From contig NZ_RCYU01000001.1 of NCBI RefSeq assembly GCF_004166885.1, forward strand, positions 248,001 to 312,000: 64,000 bases of DNA, given 5' to 3'. The DNA comes from Streptococcus sp. bf_0095 (GTDB lineage Bacteria > Bacillota > Bacilli > Lactobacillales > Streptococcaceae). Shown here piece after piece: positions 1-7,400 of this stretch (the first letter of the stretch is position 1; each line of letters starts with the position of its first letter). Below the pieces are notes generated by a model. It was not told the origin of the DNA. It saw nothing but the letters and a program-made list of their open reading frames with translations, and ran no database searches. The position numbers were made by a program, and so were the translations under genes.

Positions 1-1694
1 TAGGAATACATTATACAATCCCAGATGCGATCTTGTTCCAAATTTTAGTGTTGACAGCTATAATCTTCTTTGTTTATATTGCTATCAACCAGTATTGGAT
101 AGCCTCTTGTTTGATTTTACTGGTATCTGTATCTTTTGTCATTGCGAATTTTATCAAATTTGGAATGAGAAATGAGCCAGTATTGCCGAGTGATCTAACA
201 TGGTTAACAAAGCCAGCTACCTTACTCGGTTTTGTTGATGCTTCTCAAATACTATATACAATTGGTGGATTAGTAGCAATTGTGGTTCTTTCTCTTCTTG
301 GAATGAGGTACTTTTTCAAAGGAAAAATTATTTCTTCTTGGAAAGCACAAGTTCTACTTGTATTATCAATGTTTCTCTTATTTATAAACGTAGCATCTGT
401 TTTTTCTGATAAAGAAAATGGGAAAATTAAATCGAATGTTCCGATTATAAGCACCCTCAATAATTATCAAGACATCGATTGGTTAGGGAATACCTCCAAT
501 GCTCGCTATAAAGGACTTACATATGTTTGGATGAACCAATTGACGACGGAAGTTATTCAGAAGCCTGAAGGTTATTCAAAAGATCGTATAGCTAAGATTG
601 AAGCGAAGTACAATGAATTAGCGAATGGTATAAATAAGGAGAGACAAAACTATTTGAATGATCAGACGGTTATTTACGTCTTAAGCGAAAGTTTTTCAGA
701 TCCGAGAAAAATTGAAGGAGTTGAATTAACTCAAAATCCAATTCCTAATATTGAGAACGTTATGCGTAACCACACGAGTGGCCAAATGCAATCAGATGGC
801 TATGGTGGTGGAACTGCCAATATGGAATTTCAAACATTGACGGGGCTACCTTTTTATAATATTTCTCAAACAGTATCTGTTTTGTATACAGAAGTATTTC
901 CAAAAATTCATAATGTTCCCTCAATTAGTAATTCTTATGAAACGAAGAACAAAATCGCGATCCATCTCGCTGGGAAGTCAAATTACTCTAGAGATATCGT
1001 CTATTCTCGACTAGATTTTAAGGATTTTATCACGACGAATACAAAGGGAATCAAATATAGAAAAGAAGGGATTAGTCCAAGTGACGAATCTACCTACAAT
1101 TTAGTACTAGAAAATATAATTCCTCAAAAGGGACAATTCTTTTCAGTAATGACTATGCAGAATCATTCACCTTGGTTAGAGGCTAATCCAGAAACTTTGG
1201 ATGCAAAAGGAAATGGATTTAGCGACGAGGAGAACTCTAAACTAACCTTCTACAGTCGTCTACTATACCAAACTGATAGCGCCACCCAAGATTTCCTAGA
1301 AAAGCTATCCAAAATCGATAAAAAGATTACAGTTGTTTTTTACGGAGATCATTTGCCTGGTTTGTATCCAGAATCTGCCTTTAAGAACTATCCAGAAGGT
1401 CAATACCAAACAGACTACTTTATTTGGAGTAATTTCGATGCTCCTAAATTAGACTATCCTTTAGTCAACTCGAGTGATTTCTCTGCTATAGTCTTTGAAC
1501 AGACCAACTCTAAAGTCTCACCTTACTATGCTCTTTTGACTGAGGTTTTGAAGAAAGCAAGTGTTGACAAAAAAGCTTTAGAAGGAGAAGCGTTGGAAAT
1601 CGCTGAGGATCTCAAAATGGTTGAGTATGATCTGATAAGTGGTAAAGGATACCTTTCCCAAGATTTCTTCAAGGTACCATCGGCAAAAAATTAA
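1..1694 (+). CDS. LtaS-like sulfatase-fold phosphoglycerol transferase (5' end outside window)
   Basis: Polytopic membrane protein with an extracellular alkaline-phosphatase/sulfatase-superfamily domain, of the kind that transfers glycerol-phosphate to polymers such as lipoteichoic acid. The frame is open to the window edge, so the true start lies upstream; the first visible start codon is a TTG at 33. Hydrophobic segments fill roughly the first 125 visible residues. The catalytic domain shows VIYVLSESFSDP (metal ligand region), then DGYGGGTANMEFQTLTG, whose Thr (codon 813-815) is the expected nucleophile, and later FYGDHLPGLYP. It differs from the canonical GKTSDAE type of LtaS seen at 27157-29343, so it is a second subfamily. 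Substrate unknown. A strong terminator follows at 1753. Confidence 0.85.
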   Translation, partial: GIHYTIPDAILFQILVLTAIIFFVYIAINQYWIASCLILLVSVSFVIANFIKFGMRNEPVLPSDLTWLTKPATLLGFVDASQILYTIGGLVAIVVLSLLGMRYFFKGKIISSWKAQVLLVLSMFLLFINVASVFSDKENGKIKSNVPIISTLNNYQDIDWLGNTSNARYKGLTYVWMNQLTTEVIQKPEGYSKDRIAKIEAKYNELANGINKERQNYLNDQTVIYVLSESFSDPRKIEGVELTQNPIPNIENVMRNHTSGQMQSDGYGGGTANMEFQTLTGLPFYNISQTVSVLYTEVFPKIHNVPSISNSYETKNKIAIHLAGKSNYSRDIVYSRLDFKDFITTNTKGIKYRKEGISPSDESTYNLVLENIIPQKGQFFSVMTMQNHSPWLEANPETLDAKGNGFSDEENSKLTFYSRLLYQTDSATQDFLEKLSKIDKKITVVFYGDHLPGLYPESAFKNYPEGQYQTDYFIWSNFDAPKLDYPLVNSSDFSAIVFEQTNSKVSPYYALLTEVLKKASVDKKALEGEALEIAEDLKMVEYDLISGKGYLSQDFFKVPSAKN

Positions 1695-1752
1695 TGGAAA
1701 GAGACCAGCTTTCATCAATCTGTCATTCAGTGATTTGATTGCTAAAATTATT

Positions 1753-1786
1753 AAAAATAGAACAGGCTTTCCTGTTCTATTTTTGT
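1753..1786 (+). terminator. Intrinsic terminator after the LtaS-like gene
   Basis: A 14-bp perfect stem (1753-1766 with 1771-1784, AAAAATAGAACAGG arm) closes a CTTT loop and runs into T-rich sequence. The A/T-flanked stem could also work on the minus strand, but no minus-strand gene ends here. Confidence 0.85.
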
Positions 1787-1823
1787 TGATTTTATGCTAA
1801 ACTAGTAGGAGGGGGTTCCGCAT

Positions 1824-2312
1824 ATGATTAAGATTTTTGGGAAAATCCGATACCATTGGCAGCCTGATTTATCCATGCTGATTACCTATTGGTCATTATC
1901 GGTTATACCCGTCTTTATTGGACTAGCTCTGATGTATGAGAGTTCCAGTATCCCGACGGTGGTACTCTTTTCATTCTTTCTCTTTATGGCCTTGCTGGCT
2001 GTAGGAGTGCATCGCTATTTTACGATCTACGATGATGGGATTTTACGGATTATCACGGCGAATCCATTAACTCCTATAAAAGTTCCGATTTCATCGATTG
2101 AAAAAGTGGAAGTTACAAAGAATTCTATCAAGTTAATTTTTAACGATGGATCAAGAAGTCGGACCTTCTGTATGCGTAAGTGGCCCAAAAAATACTTTAT
2201 CAATGCCTTAGCCTTGAATGATCATTTTAAGGGTGAGATTGAGTTGACAGATAACTTTATCCATGTGGACTATTATCAACTCTACTATGCAGATAATGAA
2301 AAAAGCTCTTAA
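1824..2312 (+). CDS. ebsA: EbsA family membrane protein
   Basis: Small membrane protein of 162 residues resembling the EbsA family (named after an enterococcal pheromone/surface locus; biochemical role not established). Two hydrophobic segments span about residues 18-60 and are followed by a PH-like cytoplasmic part (YFTIYDDGILRI, then SSIEKVEVTKNSIKLIFNDG). The ATG follows AGGAGGGGG at good spacing. The stop codon overlaps the stop of the convergent ferredoxin gene, and a hairpin covers both stops. The family assignment is by sequence likeness, the function is open. Confidence 0.75.
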   Translation: MIKIFGKIRYHWQPDLSMLITYWSLSVIPVFIGLALMYESSSIPTVVLFSFFLFMALLAVGVHRYFTIYDDGILRIITANPLTPIKVPISSIEKVEVTKNSIKLIFNDGSRSRTFCMRKWPKKYFINALALNDHFKGEIELTDNFIHVDYYQLYYADNEKSS

Positions 2313-2327
2313 TCTTTGATAAGAGCT
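2304..2327. terminator. Hairpin spanning the overlapping stop codons of ebsA and the ferredoxin gene
   Basis: AGCTCTTA (2304-2311) pairs perfectly with TAAGAGCT (2320-2327). Read on the minus strand it is followed by a run of T (complement of the A-run at 2299-2304), giving a ferredoxin terminator placed inside the 3' end of ebsA. On the plus strand no T-run follows. Confidence 0.6.
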
Positions 2328-2506
2328 CGGGTTGGACAATTTTTAACCGCTTCTTGGATAGAAGCATCGGTAGGAAATTCCTTTTCCAATCGTTCATCCT
2401 CAGAGGTGAACTTAACGATGCCATTATCGTGATAGTCAAAAATGTCCGAATATGTTTGGCAAAGGCCACATGCGATACAACGTTCAGGTATTAAGGTTAT
2501 TTTCAT
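2309..2506 (-). CDS. fer: Ferredoxin, single [4Fe-4S] type
   Basis: Small electron carrier of 65 residues. Cluster ligands are visible as C10-x2-C13-x2-C16 (RCIACGLCQ) and C57 followed by Pro (NCPTRAL), the pattern of a monocluster [4Fe-4S] ferredoxin; the second CxxCxxC set of two-cluster ferredoxins is absent. The acidic middle (SEDERLEKEF) fits a docking surface. It is transcribed against both neighbours, divergent from the LysM gene and convergent with ebsA. The redox partner cannot be read from the sequence. Confidence 0.9.
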   Translation of the reverse strand: MKITLIPERCIACGLCQTYSDIFDYHDNGIVKFTSEDERLEKEFPTDASIQEAVKNCPTRALIKD

Positions 2507-2551
2507 ATCTATATTGTAATGATTTTAACAGGAAAACACAAGGAGGAAGTT

Positions 2552-2992
2552 ATGCCGAAAGAGCCATGGGAAGAAGAAATTTATGATGACGGAGAAGAAA
2601 CATTGAAACGAACAAACAAATTAAATGGGATAAAAGCTGATCGCTTGTTGACCATCTTGGCGATTATTTTCTTTATTATTATTGTAGCGATGGTCTGCTT
2701 CTTAGTTTACCTTTCTACAGGTGGAAGCGATAAGAAGAAACAAATGAGCGGTTTCTACAATGGTGAAACAACAGTCGTTGCAGCAAGCAGTGCTCCAGCT
2801 GCAGAAAAGACAGAAGAAGCAAGTGCAGAAGAATCTGAAGAAGGTACGATTACAGTCCTAGCTGGTGAAGGAGAAGCAGCAATTGCGGCGCGTGCTGGCA
2901 TTTCGATCGCCGAATTAGAGCAACTGAATCCATCTCACATGTCTACTGGATCATGGTATGCAAATCCAGGAGATGTCGTCAAGATTAAATAA
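2552..2992 (+). CDS. LysM-domain membrane-anchored protein (SAG1386/EF1546 type)
   Basis: Bitopic surface protein of 146 residues. A charged cytoplasmic head (MPKEPWEEEIYDD) precedes one transmembrane helix at about residues 33-56, then an Ala/Glu-rich linker and a C-terminal LysM-like peptidoglycan-binding module (ITVLAGEGEAAIAARAGIS, then LEQLNPSHM, ending PGDVVKIK). The ATG at 2552 is chosen because AGGAGG lies at 2541-2546; an upstream in-frame ATG at 2519 has no ribosome binding site. It is 10 nt upstream of cmk, so the two are probably co-transcribed. Likely a cell-wall-associated structural or division-related protein; exact role unknown. Confidence 0.8.
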   Translation: MPKEPWEEEIYDDGEETLKRTNKLNGIKADRLLTILAIIFFIIIVAMVCFLVYLSTGGSDKKKQMSGFYNGETTVVAASSAPAAEKTEEASAEESEEGTITVLAGEGEAAIAARAGISIAELEQLNPSHMSTGSWYANPGDVVKIK

Positions 2993-3002
2993 AGGATAAG
3001 CT

Positions 3003-3686
3003 ATGAAACAGATTCAAATCGCGATTGATGGCCCTGCATCTAGCGGGAAGTCAACTGTTGCTAAGATTATTGCTAAAAATTTAGGCTACACTTATCTCGA
3101 TACGGGTGCCATGTATCGCGCAGCGACCTATCTGGCTCTTCGTCATGATCTGACTGAAGCAGATGTTGACCAGTTGGTTGATTTGCTGAACCAATATCCT
3201 GTGAGCTTTGGGCGCTCTGAAGACGGGCAGCAATTAGTCTTCGTAGCTGATGTCGATGTGACTCATCCAATTCGTGACAATGAAGTGACCAATAATGTCT
3301 CTTGGGTATCTGCCTTGGCTCCTGTGCGTGAGCGCTTGGTAGCCCAGCAACAACAGATTGCTGCTCAAGGTGGGATCGTCATGGACGGTCGTGATATTGG
3401 GACGGTTGTCTTACCAGATGCAGAATTGAAGATTTTCCTAGTGGCTTCTGTAGAAGAACGTGCAGAACGTCGCTATAAGGAAAATTTGAGCAAGGGCATT
3501 AAAACAGATTTAGAAGTATTGAAAAAAGAAATTGCTGAGCGGGACTACAAAGACAGTCACCGAGAGGTTTCGCCATTGAAACCAGCAGACGATGCCATTC
3601 ATTTTGATACGACTGGTGTCGGAATTGATCAAGTGGTTGCATTTATTGAAGAAAAAGCAAAAAAAATCCTTGACAATCCATCATAA
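3003..3686 (+). CDS. cmk: Cytidylate kinase
   Basis: Phosphorylates CMP and dCMP to the diphosphates with ATP, in pyrimidine nucleotide salvage. The 227-residue length is typical. The N terminus has the P-loop [14 protein letters not shown], followed by the nucleoside-binding [11 protein letters not shown] and later [14 protein letters not shown] and [11 protein letters not shown] (CMP-binding and lid regions). The ATG follows AAAGGATAAGCT closely after the LysM gene. No terminator separates it from the infC leader, so some read-through into the infC operon is possible. Confidence 0.97.
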   Translation: MKQIQIAIDGPASSGKSTVAKIIAKNLGYTYLDTGAMYRAATYLALRHDLTEADVDQLVDLLNQYPVSFGRSEDGQQLVFVADVDVTHPIRDNEVTNNVSWVSALAPVRERLVAQQQQIAAQGGIVMDGRDIGTVVLPDAELKIFLVASVEERAERRYKENLSKGIKTDLEVLKKEIAERDYKDSHREVSPLKPADDAIHFDTTGVGIDQVVAFIEEKAKKILDNPS

Positions 3687-3710
3687 ACTTGATATCATAT
3701 AAAAGTTGAG

Positions 3711-3836
3711 AAAAGCAGAAGTGAGAACTTCTCGCCTTGCGACTAACGTTGTCTGGCCCCTACGGATCAAGTTTCAGAAATGAACTATAATCATGTAGTG
3801 CGGGTTTGCGTTAGCAAGTCCGCTCTTGTTTTTCTC
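3711..3836 (+). promoter_or_regulatory. infC leader RNA with attenuator terminator (L20-leader-like)
   Basis: Untranslated leader of the IF3-L35-L20 operon. Visible elements are a 6-bp hairpin AGAAGT-GAGA-ACTTCT at 3717-3732 and a terminator: a 10-bp stem with two G-T wobbles (3800-3809 with 3814-3823, loop GTTA) followed by TCTTGTTTTT. The terminator lies only about 20 nt before the coding region, the layout of an attenuator. In Firmicutes this operon is autoregulated by L20 through leader RNA; whether this leader belongs to that exact family needs a covariance-model search. Confidence 0.7.
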
Positions 3837-3852
3837 TAAAATAAAAAAAGAG

Positions 3853-4383
3853 GTGAAAACCATAGCAAAGCAAGACTTATTCATCAATGATGAAATTCGT
3901 GTACGTGAAGTTCGCTTAATCGGTCTTGAGGGCGAACAATTGGGTATCAAACCACTTGGTGAAGCGCAAGCACTTGCGGACGACGCTAATGTGGACTTGG
4001 TTCTCATTCAACCTCAAGCTAAACCTCCTGTTGCGAAAATTATGGACTACGGTAAGTTCAAATTTGAGTACCAGAAGAAACAAAAAGAACAACGCAAAAA
4101 ACAAAGCGTTGTGACCGTGAAAGAAGTTCGTTTGAGCCCAGTTATCGACAAGGGTGATTTCGATACAAAACTTCGCAATGCTCGCAAGTTCCTTGAAAAA
4201 GGGAACAAAGTGAAGGTTTCCATTCGCTTTAAGGGTCGTATGATCACCCATAAAGAGATTGGGGCAAAAGTTTTAGCCGACTTCGCTGAAGCAACTCAAG
4301 ATATTGCTATCATCGAACAACGTGCTAAAATGGATGGTCGTCAAATGTTCATGCAGTTGGCACCAGCAACTGACAAGAAATAA
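3853..4383 (+). CDS. infC: Translation initiation factor IF-3
   Basis: Binds the 30S subunit, prevents premature 50S joining and proofreads the start codon. Both IF3 domains are present: N-domain with [14 protein letters not shown] and C-domain with [21 protein letters not shown] and the ITHKEIG loop. Coordinates use the conventional GTG at 3853. That GTG sits inside the Shine-Dalgarno sequence GAGGTGA (3850-3856), so the real start is more likely the ATA codon at 3862, five bases after it. That choice gives about 173 residues and aligns exactly with the N terminus of B. subtilis IF3. A rare start codon is known in infC of other bacteria (AUU in E. coli) and supports autoregulation. Confidence 0.95.
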   Translation: MKTIAKQDLFINDEIRVREVRLIGLEGEQLGIKPLGEAQALADDANVDLVLIQPQAKPPVAKIMDYGKFKFEYQKKQKEQRKKQSVVTVKEVRLSPVIDKGDFDTKLRNARKFLEKGNKVKVSIRFKGRMITHKEIGAKVLADFAEATQDIAIIEQRAKMDGRQMFMQLAPATDKK

Positions 4384-4416
4384 TCTGTCAGAAAGTTAAA
4401 AAAAGGAGAAAATATC

Positions 4417-4617
4417 ATGCCAAAACAAAAAACACACCGCGCATCAGCTAAACGTTTCAAACGTACAGGTTCTGGTGGACTTAAACGTTTCCGTGCTTAC
4501 ACTTCTCACCGTTTCCACGGAAAAACTAAGAAACAACGTCGTCATCTTCGTAAAGCATCTATGGTGCATGCAGGAGATTTCAAACGTATCAAAGCAATGC
4601 TTACTCGCTTGAAATAA
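4417..4617 (+). CDS. rpmI: Large ribosomal subunit protein bL35
   Basis: Basic 66-residue ribosomal protein of the 50S subunit. The start [20 protein letters not shown] and the Lys/Arg-rich body ([11 protein letters not shown]) are characteristic of L35. It lies 33 nt after infC and 49 nt before rplT in the usual infC-rpmI-rplT order, with AAAGGAG before the ATG. Confidence 0.98.
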   Translation: MPKQKTHRASAKRFKRTGSGGLKRFRAYTSHRFHGKTKKQRRHLRKASMVHAGDFKRIKAMLTRLK

Positions 4618-4666
4618 TCGCGTATTTGTAAGTAAAGAATTCTAGGAAATATTGGAGGAAATATAA

Positions 4667-5026
4667 ATGGCACGTGTTAAAGGTGGCGTTGTATCACGCA
4701 AACGTCGTAAACGTATTCTTAAATTAGCTAAAGGTTACTATGGAGCTAAACACATCTTGTTCCGTACTGCAAAAGAACAAGTAATGAACTCTTACTACTA
4801 TGCATACCGTGACCGTCGTCAAAAGAAACGTGACTTCCGCAAATTGTGGATCACGCGTATCAATGCGGCAGCTCGTATGAACGGACTTTCATACTCACAA
4901 TTGATGCATGGTTTGAAATTGGCTGAGATCGAAGTTAACCGTAAAATGCTTGCTGACTTGGCTGTTAACGATGCAGCAGCTTTCACAGCTCTTGCAGATG
5001 CAGCTAAAGCAAAACTTGGTAAATAA
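4667..5026 (+). CDS. rplT: Large ribosomal subunit protein bL20
   Basis: RNA-binding 50S protein of 119 residues needed for early large-subunit assembly and, in Firmicutes, a repressor of its own operon. The N-terminal extension [24 protein letters not shown] and the [14 protein letters not shown] region are typical. GGAGG precedes the ATG. It closes the operon; a strong terminator follows immediately at 5032. Confidence 0.98.
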   Translation: MARVKGGVVSRKRRKRILKLAKGYYGAKHILFRTAKEQVMNSYYYAYRDRRQKKRDFRKLWITRINAAARMNGLSYSQLMHGLKLAEIEVNRKMLADLAVNDAAAFTALADAAKAKLGK

Positions 5027-5031
5027 TTAAT

Positions 5032-5057
5032 AAAGAGATCCGCATGGATCTCTTTTT
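5032..5057 (+). terminator. Terminator of the infC-rpmI-rplT operon
   Basis: Perfect 10-bp stem AAAGAGATCC (5032-5041) with its complement (5046-5055) around loop GCAT, running into T-rich sequence. Confidence 0.9.
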
Positions 5058-5112
5058 CTTTGAGTGAAGGAATCGGCTGTGACAGTGTCATCTTTTTTTC
5101 TTGCTGATTTCG

Positions 5113-5121
5113 TGCTATAAT
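5113..5121 (+). promoter_or_regulatory. Extended -10 promoter of comEB
   Basis: TGCTATAAT is a perfect extended -10 element; no good -35 hexamer sits at the right distance. It lies 39 nt before the proposed GTG start. No cin-box-like element was recognised, so competence control is not evident here. Confidence 0.6.
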
Positions 5122-5159
5122 GAAAAAAATTTAGAATGTTCATGAAGGAGGACAAGACT

Positions 5160-5627
5160 GTGGGACATAAACGATTAGCTTGGGATGAGTATTTTGCAGC
5201 ACAGGCTTTGTTAATATCAAATCGAGCAACTTGTAAGCGGGCCAAGGTGGGTGCTGTATTGGTCAAGGATCATAAGGTGGTTGCGACGGGTTACAATGGC
5301 TCTGTCTCTGGTACGGAGCATTGCTTGGATCATGACTGCCTCATGGTGGAGGGACACTGTGTTCGGACCCTCCATGCAGAGGTCAATGCCATTTTACAGG
5401 GAGCGGAACGGGGGATTCCCAAAGGTTTCACAGCCTATGTAACCCATTTCCCCTGCCTCAATTGTACCAAGCAGCTGCTTCAAGTTGGCTGCAAGCGGGT
5501 GGTTTATATCCATCAATACCGTATTGATGAGTATGCTGAGTACCTCTACCGTGAAAAAGAAGTAGAACTAGTCCACCTCCCATTGGACGTTGTGAAAGAA
5601 GCCATTGCAGAGGCAGATTTTATTTAA
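5160..5627 (+). CDS. comEB: dCMP deaminase (ComEB family)
   Basis: Zinc-dependent deaminase converting dCMP to dUMP, feeding dTMP synthesis; the gene is called comEB because it lies in a competence operon in B. subtilis, though its product is not needed for DNA uptake there. Zinc and catalytic motifs are seen: HAEVNAIL (His ligand and catalytic Glu) and HFPCLNCTKQLL (PCxxC ligands), plus an extra Cys/His segment EHCLDHDCLMVEGHC found in this enzyme family. The GTG at 5160 is chosen because AAGGAGG lies at 5145-5151; an upstream ATG at 5136 has no ribosome binding site. About 155 residues. Confidence 0.93.
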   Translation: MGHKRLAWDEYFAAQALLISNRATCKRAKVGAVLVKDHKVVATGYNGSVSGTEHCLDHDCLMVEGHCVRTLHAEVNAILQGAERGIPKGFTAYVTHFPCLNCTKQLLQVGCKRVVYIHQYRIDEYAEYLYREKEVELVHLPLDVVKEAIAEADFI

Positions 5628-5687
5628 AAAAGAAACTTTGTTTTTGAGATCACGCTTCACTGATTCGTCTAGAGAAAAGAGATTGTG

Positions 5688-5940
5688 ATGACATGTCAAA
5701 TTTGCTACCAAATTATCTTGCTTGTTTAGGGTTTTGGTGCTCTTTATCAAGTAGTCATACTCTTATCCGGACAGCCTGAAAATGGAGAGAATCTCCCTGT
5801 CATCGTGCTGTCATTGCTTTTGCTTCTTTTATGGCTGACATTTCAAGTCATCTTAACAGTAAGTATCATGAAAAGAATGATGAAATCATGTATAATGGTG
5901 TTAAAAGAAAATATAAAAAAGAAGGGTAGGGAAAGCTATG
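5688..5940 (+). pseudogene. Decayed small membrane-protein gene
   Basis: From the ATG at 5688 the frame reads 13 residues (MTCQICYQIILLV), meets a TAG, then stays open with a strongly membrane-like reading: GFGALYQVVILLSG, a short polar loop, then a second hydrophobic stretch of Leu/Ile/Val and a basic end (MKRMMKS). This looks like a two-helix small membrane protein broken by a stop codon. The frame runs past the promoter and ribosome binding site of the next gene, so its exact end is unclear. No homologue is recognised. The stretch 5628-5937 holds nothing else except the -10 box (TATAAT, 5891-5896) of the next gene. Confidence 0.4.
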
Positions 5941-6366
5941 ACAGACCAAGAGAAACATTTTGAAGAAAATAAAGAACATAGCAGTATAAGTGAAGATGGT
6001 TTTACTTCTGCATCTATTCAGAATCATCCAACAAAAATCGGATTTACATCCATTCTTCTTTCAGCGGCCTTTTACTTATCCATTATCTATCTTGTATTGT
6101 TTATCTATTACTTTAATATCGCGGTACTTTTCATGTTGATTTTTCTATCACCAAACTTCTTAGGTGTTGCTATTGGTGCCATTTTACTTCGACTAGGGAT
6201 GAAGAGAAGAAACAAAAACTTGCTCTATACAAGTTTCGTACTTTATCTGCTGTCTATCATCTTGGGTATTGATCTAGACTTGGAATTTTTTCGAATTGCA
6301 CAGTTACTGCTAGTTATTCTGGTTTTAATTGGAAACCTCTTAGTTGAAGACGAAAATAGCTATTAA
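5938..6366 (+). CDS. Small four-helix membrane protein, paralogue 1 of a local family
   Basis: 142 residues, not matched to a family I know. A polar acidic N-terminal tail of about 35 residues (MTDQEKHFEENKEHSS) precedes four hydrophobic segments at roughly residues 37-60, 62-86, 98-112 and 116-136, with a basic loop GMKRRNKNLLYTS between the second and third. It is closely similar along its length to the protein at 7401-7850 and shares architecture with those at 6502 and 8043, so this is a tandem paralogue cluster. The ATG follows AAGGGTAGGG; its own promoter box TATAAT is at 5891-5896. Function unknown; no catalytic motif is visible. Confidence 0.75.
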   Translation: MTDQEKHFEENKEHSSISEDGFTSASIQNHPTKIGFTSILLSAAFYLSIIYLVLFIYYFNIAVLFMLIFLSPNFLGVAIGAILLRLGMKRRNKNLLYTSFVLYLLSIILGIDLDLEFFRIAQLLLVILVLIGNLLVEDENSY

Positions 6367-6423
6367 TGAAAAGATAGGGATGGACAACTCTACTCAATAA
6401 AAAGTATTCGGGCCGATCCAAGC

Positions 6424-6429
6424 TATAAT
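6424..6429 (+). promoter_or_regulatory. -10 box of paralogue 2
   Basis: TATAAT about 70 nt before the start at 6502, showing that the second paralogue probably has its own promoter. No clear -35 was found. Confidence 0.45.
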
Positions 6430-6501
6430 TAAATCAATTCTTCCTGTCGATTTTTGAGTGCTATTCTTTGAAAGAATAAGGAAGTACTTTAGGAGAAAGT
6501 T

Positions 6502-6993
6502 ATGACAGATCAACAAAATTCTGAATCAAACCAAGAGCACCAAAGTGTGCCTGAGGGGGCTGTTCTGCCCCCCATGGTGGGGGAAGAGCAGAATCCCCAA
6601 AATAATAAAGATAAAGAGGCATCTGTTTTAGGAGATAGTCTCCTTACTAACAATGAGATGAAGCCAGAAAAAAGAGTCGGAAGTACTCTAGTACTATCTA
6701 TTGCACTTGTTTTGGCAACTATATACCTAGGATGGTCTCTACTCGGCGCAATCGTACTTATAGAATGGACAATTATGCAACAGCTCCATTTTCTCTGTAT
6801 TATCATTGCGACCCTCCTGCTTTGGATCGGAAAAACGATGGGGAATAGAACAACTCTCTATACATCCGCAGTTTTTTATTTTGTTTCGATGATTCCAACG
6901 TATGACCCAGCTGGGGGATTATTTTTCCTTATGCCTCTTATAATAGCTGTAGTGGTTTTTTTCGGAACTGTAATGTTTGAAAATGGAGAGTAA
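6502..6993 (+). CDS. Small membrane protein, paralogue 2 of a local family
   Basis: 163 residues. The N terminus MTDQQNSESNQEHQSVPEG closely matches that of the protein at 8043, and the PPM motif (VLPPMVGEEQNPQN) corresponds to a single copy of the unit repeated there. After a polar tail of about 58 residues come hydrophobic segments at roughly 62-82, 88-112, 118-136 and 140-158, with a short Gly/Arg loop (MGNRTTLYTS) like LYTS in paralogues 1 and 3. AGGAGAAAG precedes the ATG. A terminator follows at 7000. Unknown function; possibly a membrane-stress or immunity-type protein, but nothing in the sequence proves this. Confidence 0.75.
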   Translation: MTDQQNSESNQEHQSVPEGAVLPPMVGEEQNPQNNKDKEASVLGDSLLTNNEMKPEKRVGSTLVLSIALVLATIYLGWSLLGAIVLIEWTIMQQLHFLCIIIATLLLWIGKTMGNRTTLYTSAVFYFVSMIPTYDPAGGLFFLMPLIIAVVVFFGTVMFENGE

Positions 6994-6999
6994 TTATAG

Positions 7000-7029
7000 A
7001 AGATAGGGCGAAAAATCCTATCTTTTTTA
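7000..7029 (+). terminator. Terminator after paralogue 2
   Basis: AGATAGG (7001-7007) pairs with CCTATCT (7017-7023), followed by a run of T. Confidence 0.75.
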
Positions 7030-7066
7030 TATAGCGAGAAAACATAGAGAAAGCGATTACAAATTG

Positions 7067-7075
7067 TGGTATAAT
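7067..7075 (+). promoter_or_regulatory. Extended -10 promoter upstream of a decayed gene
   Basis: TGGTATAAT, a perfect extended -10 sequence, 50 nt before the ATG at 7126. It points into the broken small gene at 7126-7347. Confidence 0.55.
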
Positions 7076-7125
7076 GAGAGGTAATAAATCAATTTATACT
7101 TTACTTTGAAAGTGGAGTGAAATAA

Positions 7126-7347
7126 ATGGTATCAGGGCTCATTTATTTTATAACCTTTCTTTATATTTCGACTGTTTGGATAGCAGGTAGGGAAAAGGGA
7201 TCGTGTACGATTATGTTCTTCAATTATTAAAGAAAACACCTGGTATCCAATCGTTCCGTTGGCTTCTTTGAGCGTCACTATCCTGCATATGCTAGATCGG
7301 ATTCCTCTTGTCTTACGGTTAATGAAAAAAAGATGGAATTGTGTATA
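7126..7347 (+). pseudogene. Frameshifted small membrane-protein gene
   Basis: An ATG at 7126 after AGTGGAGTGAAATA begins a hydrophobic reading (MVSGLIYFITFLYISTVWIA) that ends in this frame after about 34 residues. The other frames then continue plausible protein: VYDYVLQLLKKTPG, and later WYPIVPLASLSVTILHMLDR followed by a basic end (LMKKRWNCV). A small two-helix membrane protein with at least two frameshifts explains this best; alternatively only the 34-residue peptide is made. It occupies most of the gene-free stretch 6994-7400, which also holds a terminator (7000), a promoter (7067) and the -10 box TATAAT of the next gene at 7344-7349. Confidence 0.4.
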
Positions 7348-7400
7348 ATTGATTTAAGAGAAAACATAAATAAAGTAATAAGAAAAGGTAGGAGAATGCT

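Noticed and set aside
4819..5266. Minus-strand open frames across rplT and comEB
   Set aside because: They lie antisense to highly conserved genes and lack start signals.
7048..7062. cre-like site (GAAAGCGATTACA region) upstream of the decayed gene
   Set aside because: Only about 13 of 15 positions match, with the important TG missing, and the downstream gene is broken.
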